Of a stretch of 64,000 nucleotides of DNA, positions 9,001-17,540 are shown piece after piece. This stretch comes from Arthrobacter sp. MYb227 (lineage in GTDB: Bacteria; Actinomycetota; Actinomycetes; Actinomycetales; Micrococcaceae), in NCBI RefSeq assembly GCF_002975435.1, contig NZ_PCPT01000007.1:111129-175128 (forward strand), in the 5' to 3' direction. Below the pieces are notes generated by a model that did not search any database, was not told the origin of the DNA, and saw only the letters and a program-made list of their open reading frames with translations. A program made the position numbers and the translations under genes. Position 1 is the stretch's first letter. Each line of letters begins with the position of its first letter.

Positions 9001-9714
9001 GAGAAACCCTTGGGTGAGGTCGCGCTGGAGCGTCTCAAGGCCGTTGCCGCGCACAACGAATTGGGCTCCGGTTACCAGCTGGCCATGAAGGACCTGGAAA
9101 TCCGCGGTGCCGGTAATCTGCTCGGCGGCGAACAATCCGGGCACATTGCCGGGGTTGGCTTCGACTTGTATCTACGTCTGGTGGGCGAGGCGGTTGCCGA
9201 TTTCAAGGGCGAGAGCGAGGAAAAGACCGCGGAGATGAAGATCGAGTTGCCGGTGAATGCTCATCTTCCCCACGATTACGTGCCCGGCGAGCGGCTGCGC
9301 CTGGAGGCCTACCGGAAGATTGCCGCGGCCACAGACTTTGAGGGGCTCGAGGAGGTGCACGCGGAGCTGGTGGACCGCTATGGTCAGCCGCCGGCACCCG
9401 TGGTGAACCTGCTGGAGGTTGCGCGAATTCGTATTCGGGCCCGAGCTCTGGGGCTGACCGATGTAGCAATGGTGGGTAACTTTATTAAGTTTGCCCCGGC
9501 GGCTATCCCGAATCTTCCGGATTCGCGCCAGCTGCGTATTGCCCGCATGTATAAGGGCGCTGCCGATAAGCAGGCCTTGGAGGCAATCTTCATTCCCAAG
9601 CCCAAATCTTCCCCGGTGGGTGGGCGGGATCTTGTTGATGAGCAGATTCTTGAGTGGGTTTCCTCGGTGCTTTCAAATATCTTTGAGCCGGAACCGCTGC
9701 GCGTTAAGAGCTAA
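6100..9714 (+). CDS. mfd: transcription-repair coupling factor Mfd
   Basis: ATP-driven translocase that removes RNA polymerase stalled at DNA damage and recruits UvrA. The 1204-residue protein has an N-terminal UvrB-homology module (about 20-350), an RNA-polymerase-interacting CarD-like domain (about 515-610, LVEGDYVVHEQHGIAKFV), the helicase core with Walker A GDVGFGKTE, the DEEQ box in IVDEEQRFGV and motif III SATPIPRTL, the translocation motif region IIETGLDISNANTLIVDKAD, and the C-terminal TRCF domain (DRYGQPPAPVVNLLEVARIR). This is full length for the family. GAAAGG lies about a dozen bases before the ATG. Confidence 0.97.
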   Translation: MALHGLRSALRADTSFSRVHSNAATDYAARANQLEIAAPSGMRPVITAEIIEALHTKVSGGIVLAVTSTGREAEELVAGLASYLPEKAVVEFPSWETLPHERLSPRSDTVGRRLAVLRRLELKDPLLQVIVAPIRAVIQPLVAGLGKLETVDLKVGDEYAFSNVVRSLADAAYARVDMVTHRGEFAVRGGILDVFPPTYNHPVRIDFFGDEIDAMRFFSIADQRSLDHEPPLSIQAPPCRELLITPSVMSKAAKLQEQMPAARDMLAKIAGGVAVEGMESLAPVLVEAMVPLLSQLPAQSIALVMEPERVRARAHDLEATNAEFLAAAWATASDGGAAPLDLSQAQAQAAADELEAGNFTSLTQTLLDAQNAQVSWWSLTSLGTDTELVPEVDAVRIDAREPRGYQGDVAEMMQFISSRIKDDWRIVVATDGPGPAQRLAELFHDANIPTHRIASLDEQPTEGLIEITTGQAGRGFVLDSLKLGLLTEADLLGRSSAYAPRGAKRMAAKRRNAVDPLSLVEGDYVVHEQHGIAKFVELIARKVAGGAEAKREYLVLEYAPSKRGAPGDKLFVPTDQLDQITRYVGGETPTLSKMGGSDWASTKSKARKAVKEIAGDLIRLYSARMATRGHTFAKDTPWQSELEEAFAYVETPDQLTTINEVKADMEREIPMDRLISGDVGFGKTEIAVRAAFKAVQDSKQVAVLVPTTLLASQHQQTFTERYAGFPVRVRTLSRFQSAKESKGIIEELKNGTVDVVIGTHRLLSDTVQFKDLGLVIVDEEQRFGVEHKEQLKKMRTNVDVLSMSATPIPRTLEMSLTGIRETSTLATPPEERHPVLTYVGPRTDKQISAAIRRELMRDGQVFFVHNRVSSIDKVAAELRELVPEARVEVAHGKMSESRLEKIIQDFWEKKFDVLVSTTIIETGLDISNANTLIVDKADNYGLSQLHQLRGRVGRGRERAYAYFLWNAEKPLGEVALERLKAVAAHNELGSGYQLAMKDLEIRGAGNLLGGEQSGHIAGVGFDLYLRLVGEAVADFKGESEEKTAEMKIELPVNAHLPHDYVPGERLRLEAYRKIAAATDFEGLEEVHAELVDRYGQPPAPVVNLLEVARIRIRARALGLTDVAMVGNFIKFAPAAIPNLPDSRQLRIARMYKGAADKQALEAIFIPKPKSSPVGGRDLVDEQILEWVSSVLSNIFEPEPLRVKS

Positions 9715-9735
9715 GGGTGGCTTAGGAAACCAGCG

Positions 9736-9785
9736 ACAGATGGCTGTGTCCCCACACCAAAGCGGTGGGGGACACAGCCATCTGT
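9736..9785. terminator. bidirectional terminator between mfd and the stress protein gene
   Basis: A 20-base arm (9736-9755) pairs with 9765-9785, perfect apart from one extra G in the right arm, around a nine-base loop. It lies midway between convergent genes and probably ends both transcripts. Confidence 0.8.
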
Positions 9786-9805
9786 TAATGACTTGTGTTG
9801 AAGTC

Positions 9806-10243
9806 TTACTTCTCGGTCTTTTCGCCGTGGTGAATCAGAACAGGGCAGTGCGCGTGGGCAGCAAGCGAACTGGAAACCGAACCGAGGAGCAGCCCCTTGA
9901 AGCCTCCGCGACCGCGGGTTCCCATGATGAGCATCGCTGCGTCCTTTGAGGCATCAATCAGGGTTGGTGCCGCAGGACCCATGACTACTTCGCGCGTCAG
10001 GTTTTCCGGCACATTCTCACCGAAGGCCTGGGTGATTGCTGCATCCAGTGCGGTGCGGGCATCTGCTTCGGGGGCCCAATCGGGGGTGTAGTCTTCAAGC
10101 GCAATGCGCGGCAGCCATGATGCAAACGCCTGCAGTTCGTGCCCCAGCGCCTTGGATAGTGGTGCTGCGTAGCGTAGGGCTTCAATTGACTGAGGCGATC
10201 CGTCAACACCAACGATGATTTTGGTGCTTGGGGTGTTTTCCAT
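9806..10243 (-). CDS. universal stress protein, UspA family
   Basis: A 145-residue single-domain Usp. It opens with the strand VGVDGSPQS and ends with the ATP-binding signature G-xx-G-x(9)-G-S in GTRGRGGFKGLLLGSVSSS, so it is predicted to be of the ATP-binding subgroup. Such proteins are cytoplasmic and linked to survival of starvation and stress; a specific role cannot be read from the sequence. An inverted repeat at 10280-10297 lies in its promoter region. Confidence 0.93.
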   Translation of the reverse strand: MENTPSTKIIVGVDGSPQSIEALRYAAPLSKALGHELQAFASWLPRIALEDYTPDWAPEADARTALDAAITQAFGENVPENLTREVVMGPAAPTLIDASKDAAMLIMGTRGRGGFKGLLLGSVSSSLAAHAHCPVLIHHGEKTEK

Positions 10244-10279
10244 GTGAAGCTCTCATTTCTGCAGCTAGCGGATCTATAT

Positions 10280-10297
10280 CGGATCACCAATGATCCG
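10280..10297. promoter_or_regulatory. inverted repeat upstream of the universal stress gene
   Basis: CGGATC-ACCAAT-GATCCG is a perfect six-base-arm inverted repeat 37 bases upstream of the ATG. It could be a repressor or activator site. Nothing else recognisable lies in the 165 bases up to the next terminator. Confidence 0.35.
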
Positions 10298-10406
10298 TTG
10301 ACTTCATCATACCCGTCATCGTCAGGCCTTTTCTACGTGCTGTAGAAATGTTGCTGAGGGTGATGCCAGAAGACTTTTCATGCTCCGAGTACCCGATTAA
10401 ACAACT

Positions 10407-10471
10407 CAGGACGCCTACTTCCCCCCCGTGCCACCACAACGCTGCGGGGGATGGGGGAAGTAAGCGTCCTG
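10407..10471 (-). terminator. terminator of the nucleoside salvage operon
   Basis: CAGGACGCCTACTTCCCCC (10407-10425) pairs with 10453-10471 over 19 bases with a single G-T pair. Read on the minus strand it follows the small membrane protein gene and is followed by TGAGTTGTTT, a usable U-rich tail. Confidence 0.75.
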
Positions 10472-10488
10472 AAGGGAGTTGAAACGCC

Positions 10489-10734
10489 CTACTTCTTTGA
10501 GGCTGCCTCGGCGGGATCGCGATCCGAGATGCCCATGATGTGCTGCGGAATTGCGAAAGCCAGCACGAAGAGCACGAAGCAAGAAATGCCCGGGATCCAA
10601 GCATTTTCCAGCGTCCAGAACGACAGCGAGTAGATCGCGCCGCAGAAGATGGCCAGGAAGACGATAGTAGCGATCAGGTTACCAACGAAGCGTCCCTGAC
10701 CCGAGTGGGCCAGATTCTTGCCGTTCGAGTACAC
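10489..10734 (-). CDS. small membrane protein, unknown function
   Basis: An 81-residue protein with two transmembrane segments (about residues 19-39 and 48-66) and charged, soluble ends. The start is strongly supported by AAGGAGA seven bases upstream on the minus strand. It follows deoC by about 47 bases and is the last gene before the operon terminator. I do not recognise the family. Its position suggests a link to nucleoside or sugar use, but that is only inference. Confidence 0.75.
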   Translation of the reverse strand: MYSNGKNLAHSGQGRFVGNLIATIVFLAIFCGAIYSLSFWTLENAWIPGISCFVLFVLAFAIPQHIMGISDRDPAEAASKK

Positions 10735-10781
10735 AGCGATTCTCCTTGAAAGTATGTTCTATGCCGAGGGACGTACGAGGA

Positions 10782-11471
10782 TTAGTAGCCTTCGGTTCCG
10801 AGTTCACCCTCTACAATAGCAACTCCGGAGCTCGAACCGAGCCTCGTGGCCCCGGCAGCAATCATTGCGCGCGCAGTTTCAAGTGAACGTACACCGCCCG
10901 AGGCCTTGACCCCGAGGTCGGGACCGACGGTTGCGCGCATTAATGCTACGTCTTGCAGTGTTGCTCCACCTCCGGCAAACCCGGTTGAGGTCTTCACAAA
11001 GTCGGCTCCGGCACTCACCGATGCGCGGCAGGCCAACACCTTTTCATCGTCGGTCAGTAGCGAGGTTTCGATGATGACCTTCAAAATGGCGCCACTTTCG
11101 TGAACCGCATCGGCGATCGCCGAAATATCTGCAACCAGGGCCGCCTCGTCTCCGGCCTTGGCCGCAGCGATATTGATGACCATATCGATTTCCTTGGCAC
11201 CATCGGCAATTGCTCCGCGAGCCTCAAAGACCTTTGACGCGGTGGTGGTGGCACCAAAGGGGAATCCAATGACCGAGCACGTCAAGACACCGCTGCCGGC
11301 CAACGCCTCGGTGACCGTGGAAACCCACAGTGGGTTCACGCATACCGAGAAGAACTTGTATTTTGCTGCCTCGGCACAAATGCGCTGGATATCTGCACCC
11401 GATGCGTCAGCAGCCAAGATGGTGTGGTCAATGTAGGAAGCGATGTTGGCGCTCGTTGGTTCGTTGCTCAT
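10782..11471 (-). CDS. deoC: deoxyribose-phosphate aldolase
   Basis: Splits 2-deoxyribose 5-phosphate into glyceraldehyde 3-phosphate and acetaldehyde, the last step of deoxynucleoside breakdown. The 229-residue TIM barrel shows the Schiff-base lysine in DFVKTSTGF, the second catalytic lysine in [10 protein letters not shown], and the conserved YIDHTIL and NPLWV stretches. It lies downstream of a phosphohexomutase and purine nucleoside phosphorylase on the same strand. The 131-base gap before it holds only a weak hairpin (CTACC/GGTAG near 11553-11571). Confidence 0.95.
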   Translation of the reverse strand: MSNEPTSANIASYIDHTILAADASGADIQRICAEAAKYKFFSVCVNPLWVSTVTEALAGSGVLTCSVIGFPFGATTTASKVFEARGAIADGAKEIDMVINIAAAKAGDEAALVADISAIADAVHESGAILKVIIETSLLTDDEKVLACRASVSAGADFVKTSTGFAGGGATLQDVALMRATVGPDLGVKASGGVRSLETARAMIAAGATRLGSSSGVAIVEGELGTEGY

Positions 11472-11602
11472 CAGGTTCTGACTCCTTGAGATAGGTAGGC
11501 CGTGGGGGGCATGGGAAAAATGAAATGAGTACCTTGGGCGAGGAACTGGCGCTACCGTAAAAAATGGTAGGTCTACGTTCTCACCGGATTCTTGATCGGG
11601 AG

Positions 11603-13348
11603 CTATCCGGCCAACAGCCGTGAAAGCTCTCGTTTAATGGTGTCCAGCTTTTCTTGACCCGCTACGCGCAAGGATGGCAGCTGCTGCGCGTCCGTGGCCT
11701 GCGAAATAATTTCGAGGTAGCACTTGAGTTTTGGTTCCGTTCCCGAGGGACGAATGATCACACGGGTATTGGCCTCGGTCAGAAATAGCAGCCCATCGGT
11801 GGGTGGCAGGTGAGCGCCTAAACTCAAATCCTCGAACTGGGCAACGGTTTCACCAGCTAATTCCCTAGGTGGGTTGGCACGTAACGACTCCATCATGGTT
11901 CCCAGTAGCCCCAGATCTTTGACCCGCAACGATAATTGATCGGTTTGGTGGGCGCCGTGAGCCAAAGCCAGCGCATCTAGTACCTGCGGGAAGCCGGAAT
12001 TCGCTGCCTTGAGCTCGGCAGCGTATTCGGCAAGTAGCAGGGCCGCTGAAATGCCATCCTTGTCACGGACCAAATCCGGAGCAACGCAATAGCCAAGGGC
12101 TTCTTCGTAACCGTATGCCAGGTCGGGGGTGCGTGAAATCCATTTGAATCCGGTCAACGTCTGCCGATGCCCCAAGCCCCGCAGTGCAGCAATCGAGGCA
12201 AGCATGCGAGAAGAGACTATTGAGTTAGCAAAGACCGAGTCCTGGGAAGCCGTTTGGGCGATGCGTGTGCCCAGTAACCATCCGACCTCGTCCCCGCGCA
12301 GCATTCGCCATCCGGTGTCCGGGAAGTTTACCGCCGCGGCACAACGATCGGCATCGGGGTCATTGGCAATCACCAGATCTGCGCCGGTGCGCTGGGCTAG
12401 GGCCACCGCAAGATCTATGGCCCCGGGTTCTTCCGGATTGGGAAAAGCCACGGTGGGAAAATCAGGATCCGGGTGTTCTTGTTCGGCAACGATTGCCACG
12501 TGAGAAAAACCTGAAGCGGCAAAGCCGGTGGCCATGGTGTGCCCACCAACTCCATGCATGGGAGTCAGCACTATTTTTAGTGCAGCACGTGCCAGGGCAA
12601 GATCCGCCGTTGGCGCATCCTCAATAGCCGTGAGCAGCCCGGTGATCTTTTCAAGGTATGCGGCCTCAATATCACCGGGTTCGGCCCGGCCCGGCAGGAC
12701 CTTCCATCCGGTGTGTGCGAGTGCAATATCGATCATTGGTTCATCGTGATTGATTTGGGCCGCGATCTGCGCATCGGCAGGGGTGACGATCTGCGCACCG
12801 GAACCCCAGCCGGGCTCGGCCTTGCCGCCCAGATACACCTTGTACCCATTATCTGCCGGTGGATTATGGCTTGCGGTGACCATGATCCCGGCATCGGCCG
12901 CAAATTCTCGCACCGCCCAGGCCAGCACGGGAGTAGGAAGAGCCATCGGCATCAAAGAAACCGTGATCCCCGCCGCGGTAAGGATGGCCGCCGACTCGGA
13001 AGCAAAAACATCGGAGTTGTAGCGCGCATCAAAACCAATGACTGCCGAGGGCACATAGGTGCCCTTGGCGCGCTGACGTAGGAAGCGGCCGATCCCCGCA
13101 GCGGTACGCCGCACCACCATTGAATTCATCCGGTTAGGTCCCGCGCCTAGTTCTGCTCGCAACCCGGCCGTACCAAAGGCAAGGTTTCCGGCAAACCTAT
13201 CGGCAAGCTCCAGCGCAGCGCTGTCATCACCGCTTCGAACCTTTTCACATAACTGCCGCAGCTGGGCCTGGGTGTTTTCATCGGGGTCCTGCTGTGCCCA
13301 CGCGCTGGCGCGCTCAAGGAGCTCGGTGAGTGAAGGGTCCTGCATCAT
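11603..13348 (-). CDS. phosphohexomutase/phosphopentomutase family phospho-sugar mutase
   Basis: Alpha-D-phosphohexomutase superfamily member of 581 residues with all four signature sites: the phosphoserine loop [15 protein letters not shown], the metal loop NDPDADRCA, the sugar loop GDEVGWLLG (plus GYEEALGY), and the phosphate loop [10 protein letters not shown]. Annotated relatives are phosphomannomutase/phosphoglucomutase (M. tuberculosis pmmB). Its place between purine nucleoside phosphorylase and deoC suggests that here it may convert (deoxy)ribose 1-phosphate to the 5-phosphate; that is inferred from context. The ATG lies 45 bases after the phosphorylase stop. Confidence 0.92.
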   Translation of the reverse strand: MMQDPSLTELLERASAWAQQDPDENTQAQLRQLCEKVRSGDDSAALELADRFAGNLAFGTAGLRAELGAGPNRMNSMVVRRTAAGIGRFLRQRAKGTYVPSAVIGFDARYNSDVFASESAAILTAAGITVSLMPMALPTPVLAWAVREFAADAGIMVTASHNPPADNGYKVYLGGKAEPGWGSGAQIVTPADAQIAAQINHDEPMIDIALAHTGWKVLPGRAEPGDIEAAYLEKITGLLTAIEDAPTADLALARAALKIVLTPMHGVGGHTMATGFAASGFSHVAIVAEQEHPDPDFPTVAFPNPEEPGAIDLAVALAQRTGADLVIANDPDADRCAAAVNFPDTGWRMLRGDEVGWLLGTRIAQTASQDSVFANSIVSSRMLASIAALRGLGHRQTLTGFKWISRTPDLAYGYEEALGYCVAPDLVRDKDGISAALLLAEYAAELKAANSGFPQVLDALALAHGAHQTDQLSLRVKDLGLLGTMMESLRANPPRELAGETVAQFEDLSLGAHLPPTDGLLFLTEANTRVIIRPSGTEPKLKCYLEIISQATDAQQLPSLRVAGQEKLDTIKRELSRLLAG

Positions 13349-13393
13349 CGGATGGTTCCTTTGAAAAATGCTGCGGCGGTCAGGGGAGCTTGT

Positions 13394-14203
13394 TTAGAGC
13401 TTGGCGATGATCTGCGCCAAGAGGGCCGAAATGCGTGGCCCTGCTGCGGCTCCGGCTTCGATGACTTCCTCGTGGCTCAAAGCTGTCTTAGAGATGCCCG
13501 CGGCAAGGTTGGTGACCAGCGAGATGCCAAAGACTTCCATGCCTGCATGGCGTGCTGCAATTGCTTCAAGCGCCGTTGACATGCCAACCAGGTCGGCACC
13601 GATAACCTTTGCGTACTGCACCTCGGCCGGGGTCTCGTAATGCGGGCCGGTGAACTGGGCATAGACACCCTGATCGAGGGTGGAATCTACCTCACGGGCA
13701 AGATCGCGAATGCGTGAAGAGTATAGATCTGTTAAGTCAACGAATGTTGCGCCCTCCAGCGGGGAGGTGGCGGTGAGGTTAATATGATCGGCAATCAGTA
13801 CCGGAGTCCCGGGGGTCCAGGCCGGGTTCAAACCGCCACAGCCATTGGTCAGCACCATGGTCTTGGCCCCGGCGGCTGCTGCGGTGCGCACTCCGTGAAC
13901 AACCGCGCGTACGCCCTGACCTTCATAGAAGTGGGTACGTGCACCGAGCACCAGCACGCGCTTGCCTCCGGTGGTCAGCACCGAAGAGATGGTTCCAACA
14001 TGGCCCGGGACCGAGGCTGCATGGAAGCCGGGAAGTTCCGTGGCCTCGATGCGGTGGGTTGTTTCACCGATGAGGTTTGCGGCATCCCCCCAGCCGGAGC
14101 CCAGCACCAAGGCAATGTCGTGGGAAGGTACACCGGTAATGTCGGCGATCTTGTGGGCGGCGGCGGTGGCCAGGGCAAAGGGGTCAATAGCGTTATCCAT
14201 CAC
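13394..14203 (-). CDS. punA: purine-nucleoside phosphorylase, trimeric type
   Basis: Phosphorolysis of purine (deoxy)ribonucleosides to the base and (deoxy)ribose 1-phosphate. The 269-residue protein matches the trimeric PNP/MTAP family: phosphate loop VLGSGWGD, HFYEGQG, the stretch LTNGCGGLNP, the Glu and ribose-contact region GPHYETPAEV and LVGMSTALEAIAARH, and SLVTNLAAG. The first two codons are both ATG, so the start may be one residue later. It heads the minus-strand salvage operon and is divergent from lpdA across 169 bases. Confidence 0.94.
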   Translation of the reverse strand: MMDNAIDPFALATAAAHKIADITGVPSHDIALVLGSGWGDAANLIGETTHRIEATELPGFHAASVPGHVGTISSVLTTGGKRVLVLGARTHFYEGQGVRAVVHGVRTAAAAGAKTMVLTNGCGGLNPAWTPGTPVLIADHINLTATSPLEGATFVDLTDLYSSRIRDLAREVDSTLDQGVYAQFTGPHYETPAEVQYAKVIGADLVGMSTALEAIAARHAGMEVFGISLVTNLAAGISKTALSHEEVIEAGAAAGPRISALLAQIIAKL

Positions 14204-14372
14204 GAGGTTAAACCTACAGCTGTAAGCGCTTAATGTCAGCTAGTTAGCCACCACACACCACACGGTGTTAGAACCGCTAGTAACCATCGGACACCCAAGA
14301 ATTGATCTCAGGTGGGCACGAGAAACCCAAGGGTTGTGCACTATTGGCTTAGGTAGGGGAGAATAAGGGATC

Positions 14373-15779
14373 GTGAGTGCACAACACGATTTCAGTTCCC
14401 ATAGGCTTGTAATTCTAGGTGGCGGCCCCGGCGGCTATGAGGCGGCCATGGTTGGCGCTCAGCTTGGAGCGCAGGTCACCATCGTCGAACGCGCGGGAAT
14501 GGGCGGCTCGGCCGTTTTGACCGACGTAGTTCCTTCTAAAACGCTGATCGCCACCGCGGATGCCATGCGCCGCGTCTCGGGCGCGCGTGAATTCGGTGTC
14601 AAGGTTGGTGAAGATACCACCGAAGCCGTTGCAAACCTTTCAATAGTCAACGCTCGACTGCTCAAGCTTGCCCGGGATCAGTCCTCGGACATCCATGTTG
14701 GCCTTGAACGCGTTGGAGTACGCGTTGTCATTGGCGAAGGCAAGCTTCTCGATGCCAAAACCGTTGAGGTATCGCGTGCCGATGGCAGCACCGAGCGCAT
14801 TGAGGCAGACGCCCTGCTCATCTCCGTTGGCGCACACCCGCGCGAACTGCCCACCGCGGTTCCCGATGGGGAGCGAATCTTCAACTGGACCCAGGTCTAC
14901 AATCTTAAAGAAATCCCCGAACACCTGATCGTCATTGGTTCCGGTGTTACGGGTGCCGAGTTCGCCTCGGCCTACAACCTTCTGGGCACCAAGGTCACGC
15001 TGGTCTCCTCGCGTGATCGCGTGCTTCCGGGTGAAGATGCTGATGCGGCCGAGGTCTTGGAGGAGGCCTTCAAGCGCAATGGCGTCAATGTGGTGGCACA
15101 GGCTCGTGCGGAGGCAGTGGTCCGCGACGGCGACGTCGTGCGGGTAACCCTTGGTGACGGTCGTGTGCTGGAGGGTAGCCACTGCCTGGTAGCCGTGGGT
15201 TCCATCCCGAACACCGCTGACATCGGACTCGAGGCCGCTGGCGTGCAGCTGACCGAGTCGGGCCACATCAAGGTCGATGGTGTTTCGCGCACCACCGCCA
15301 CCAACGTCTACGCGGCAGGTGACTGCACCGGGGTGTTCGCACTTGCCTCGGTAGCAGCAATGCAGGGCCGCATCGCGATGGCTCACCTGCTTGGTGACTC
15401 CGTGAAACCGCTGAAGCTCAACGAGGTCTCCTCAAACATCTTCACCTCCCCGGAGATTGCCACCGTCGGTGTTTCCCAGCGCATGGTGGCCGAAGGCAAG
15501 TACCAAGCGGACATCATCAAGCTGGATCTTGCGACAAACGCACGCGCCAAGATGATGAACATCGACCAAGGTTTCGTGAAGATTATTTCGCGTCGTGGAT
15601 CGGGCACCGTCATCGGTGGTGTCGTGGTTGCCCCGCGCGCCTCGGAGTTGATTTTCTCGATCGCGCTGGCGGTGCACAATAAACTGCACGTTGATGATGT
15701 GGCTGAGACTTTCTCGGTCTACCCGTCGCTTTCCGGTTCGATTTCCGAGGCCTCGCGCCGCCTGCACGTACATCTCTAA
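14373..15779 (+). CDS. lpdA: NAD(P)H-quinone reductase, LpdA-type flavoprotein disulfide reductase homologue
   Basis: A 468-residue member of the dihydrolipoamide dehydrogenase fold: FAD site GGGPGGYEAA at the N terminus, NAD(P)H site VIGSGVTGAEFASA (about 188-201), second FAD site NVYAAGDCTG, and a C-terminal dimer domain. The redox CxxxxC is missing: the expected place reads GGSAVLTDVVPSKTL. The usual C-terminal HPTLSE is replaced by YPSLSGS. The same losses mark M. tuberculosis LpdA (Rv3303c), an NAD(P)H:quinone reductase, so disulfide reduction is not expected. The start is GTG; AGGGGA lies about 12 bases upstream. Confidence 0.9.
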   Translation: MSAQHDFSSHRLVILGGGPGGYEAAMVGAQLGAQVTIVERAGMGGSAVLTDVVPSKTLIATADAMRRVSGAREFGVKVGEDTTEAVANLSIVNARLLKLARDQSSDIHVGLERVGVRVVIGEGKLLDAKTVEVSRADGSTERIEADALLISVGAHPRELPTAVPDGERIFNWTQVYNLKEIPEHLIVIGSGVTGAEFASAYNLLGTKVTLVSSRDRVLPGEDADAAEVLEEAFKRNGVNVVAQARAEAVVRDGDVVRVTLGDGRVLEGSHCLVAVGSIPNTADIGLEAAGVQLTESGHIKVDGVSRTTATNVYAAGDCTGVFALASVAAMQGRIAMAHLLGDSVKPLKLNEVSSNIFTSPEIATVGVSQRMVAEGKYQADIIKLDLATNARAKMMNIDQGFVKIISRRGSGTVIGGVVVAPRASELIFSIALAVHNKLHVDDVAETFSVYPSLSGSISEASRRLHVHL

Positions 15780-15799
15780 ATAACTACACACGCCCTCTC

Positions 15800-15843
15800 A
15801 ACAGGCCGGTGGCAAAACTTTCGAGTTTTGCCACCGGCCTGTT
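15800..15843 (+). terminator. terminator after lpdA
   Basis: A perfect 20-base-pair stem (15800-15819 and 15824-15843) closed by a TTCG tetraloop lies 20 bases after the lpdA stop. The tail is GT-rich rather than a pure T-run. Confidence 0.8.
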
Positions 15844-15948
15844 GGTGTGTGAGGTGTGTGAAGAGAGCTTGACTATTTTTTGACGATGCCCAATGCCTGT
15901 GATGTGGGGCTCATGGATCCGAGGAAATGTTGATAAATCATCATAAAG

Positions 15949-15976
15949 TGTCCACATATTGGACGGTCTCGTCCAA
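15949..15976. promoter_or_regulatory. candidate operator upstream of the MHS transporter
   Basis: Three copies of the half-site TGGAC or its complement lie close together: TGTCCA-CATAT-TGGACG and TTGGACG-GTCT-CGTCCAA (perfect seven-base arms, 15959-15976). They start about 90 bases before the transporter ATG, a position fit for control by a dimeric regulator. No regulator gene lies next to it. Confidence 0.45.
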
Positions 15977-16038
15977 CTGCTGAACACAGACCTAAGATTG
16001 AGGGTAGTTATATCCATACCCCCAGAGAATTCTGAGTC

Positions 16039-17436
16039 ATGTCTTCAACAGCACCGGTCACGACACCCCAGGCGAACACCCGGGGACGCGTGTTATTTGC
16101 CAGCCTCATTGGTACAACCATTGAGTTCTTCGATTTCTATGCCTATGCCACAGCATCGGTACTAGTCTTCCCGACGCTCTTCTTCCCGAACGCCTCGAAC
16201 GTGAATGCAATTCTTTCCTCGTTCGCCATTTTCGGTGTCGCCTTTATTGCACGTCCCGTGGGCTCGGTACTCTTTGGGCACTTTGGCGACAAGATTGGCC
16301 GCAAGGGAACCCTTGTTGCTTCGCTGCTGTTGATGGGTATCGCAACGTTCCTGATCGGCTTCCTGCCACCGGCGCAGGGTAACTTCGTGGTCCTAGCACC
16401 ACTGATGCTGGTGCTCCTACGCTTTGCACAGGGCCTGGCTCTGGGTGGCGAATGGTCGGGTGCCGCGCTGCTGGCCACCGAAAACGCGCCCGCTAACAAG
16501 CGAGCCATCTACGGCACCTTCCCGCAGCTAGGTGCCCCCATCGGCTTTATTATCGCCAATGTCATCTTTGTGGTGCTGCAGACAACCTTGACCGACGCAC
16601 AGTTCATGTCTTGGGGCTGGCGTATTCCGTTCCTGCTGTCCGCGGTGATGGTCGCCGTTGGCCTGTGGGTGCGACTTAAGCTGGTTGAATCTGCATCATT
16701 CACCAAGGTTGTCGAGCAGAAAAAGGTTGCCAAGTCTCCGTTTAAGGTGACCATGAAGTACCACTGGCGCCCCACCCTTGCCGGCACATTCATTATGTTG
16801 GCGACCTACGTGCTCTTCTACCTGATGACCTCCTTCACGCTGACCTACGGTACGGCTCCGGCAACGGTAGAGGCCGCGCGTGCCGCAGCCGAAGCCAAGG
16901 GCAAGGTCTTTGATGCAGCGGCAGAGGCAGCCTTTGCCCCGGGCCTTGGCATTGCACGTCCCGAATTCCTGACCATGCTGATTATCGGTGTTGTCTTCTT
17001 CGGTATCTTCACCGTTGTTTCGGGTCCGCTGGCCGAAAAGTTTGGCCGACGCAAATTCTTGATTGCCGTAACTCTGGGGATTTTGGTCTTCGGTTTGGCA
17101 TGGACGTTCATGTTCGGCCCGGGTAAGGCCGCCGCGATGGTTGGACTGATCGTGGGCTTCACCCTGATGGGCCTGACCTTCGGGCCCATGGCCGCTTATC
17201 TTCCCGAGCTCTTCCCCTCCAACGTTCGCTACACCGGATCGGCTGTTGCCTACAATATGTCTTCGGTGATCGGTGCGGCCCCGGCCTCCTTCGTGGCAAT
17301 TGCCCTGTGGCAATTCGGTGGTGGAAATACCGTCTGGGTTGGTGTCTACCTGGCCATTGGCGCGGTACTGACGCTCATCGCCTTGTTCCTGACCAAGGAC
17401 ACAACACACGTCGACTACGAGAACAACGTCTCCTAG
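16039..17436 (+). CDS. MFS transporter, metabolite:H+ symporter (MHS) family
   Basis: A 465-residue, twelve-helix permease. The N-terminal IGTTIEFFDFYAYATAS, the loop motif GHFGDKIGRKGTL, RFAQGLALGGEWSGA and the second-half motif EKFGRRK are typical of the MHS family (proline/betaine, shikimate, alpha-ketoglutarate and dicarboxylate symporters). The substrate cannot be told from sequence alone. About 30 extra residues rich in Ala and Glu lie in a loop near residues 272-305. It is a single gene with its own candidate operator upstream and terminator downstream. Confidence 0.92.
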   Translation: MSSTAPVTTPQANTRGRVLFASLIGTTIEFFDFYAYATASVLVFPTLFFPNASNVNAILSSFAIFGVAFIARPVGSVLFGHFGDKIGRKGTLVASLLLMGIATFLIGFLPPAQGNFVVLAPLMLVLLRFAQGLALGGEWSGAALLATENAPANKRAIYGTFPQLGAPIGFIIANVIFVVLQTTLTDAQFMSWGWRIPFLLSAVMVAVGLWVRLKLVESASFTKVVEQKKVAKSPFKVTMKYHWRPTLAGTFIMLATYVLFYLMTSFTLTYGTAPATVEAARAAAEAKGKVFDAAAEAAFAPGLGIARPEFLTMLIIGVVFFGIFTVVSGPLAEKFGRRKFLIAVTLGILVFGLAWTFMFGPGKAAAMVGLIVGFTLMGLTFGPMAAYLPELFPSNVRYTGSAVAYNMSSVIGAAPASFVAIALWQFGGGNTVWVGVYLAIGAVLTLIALFLTKDTTHVDYENNVS

Positions 17437-17478
17437 CTCGAAATCGCTGCGGAACGCGATAACTACCGCAAGCACACT

Positions 17479-17521
17479 TCCGGCGTCCAGTTCCCTCACA
17501 AGGGGAACCCTGGGCGCCGGA
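17479..17521. terminator. terminator between the MHS transporter and the DinB-like gene
   Basis: TCCGGCG-TCCAG-TTCCC pairs with GGGAA-CCCTGG-GCGCCGGA with small bulges. It sits between two convergent genes. There is no strong T-run on either side. Confidence 0.6.
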
Positions 17522-17540
17522 GGCGGTTAACTCACGTGCG

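Noticed and set aside
9491..9949. 152-residue plus-strand frame crossing the mfd end
   Set aside because: Overlaps the end of mfd, the bidirectional terminator and the stress protein gene; no domain.
14640..15386. 248-residue open frame on the minus strand
   Set aside because: Antisense to lpdA, His/Gly/Asp-rich composition without a fold, a typical shadow frame.
16696..17499. 267-residue open frame on the minus strand
   Set aside because: Antisense to the MHS transporter; Gly/Arg/Asn-rich with no domain and no ribosome binding site.
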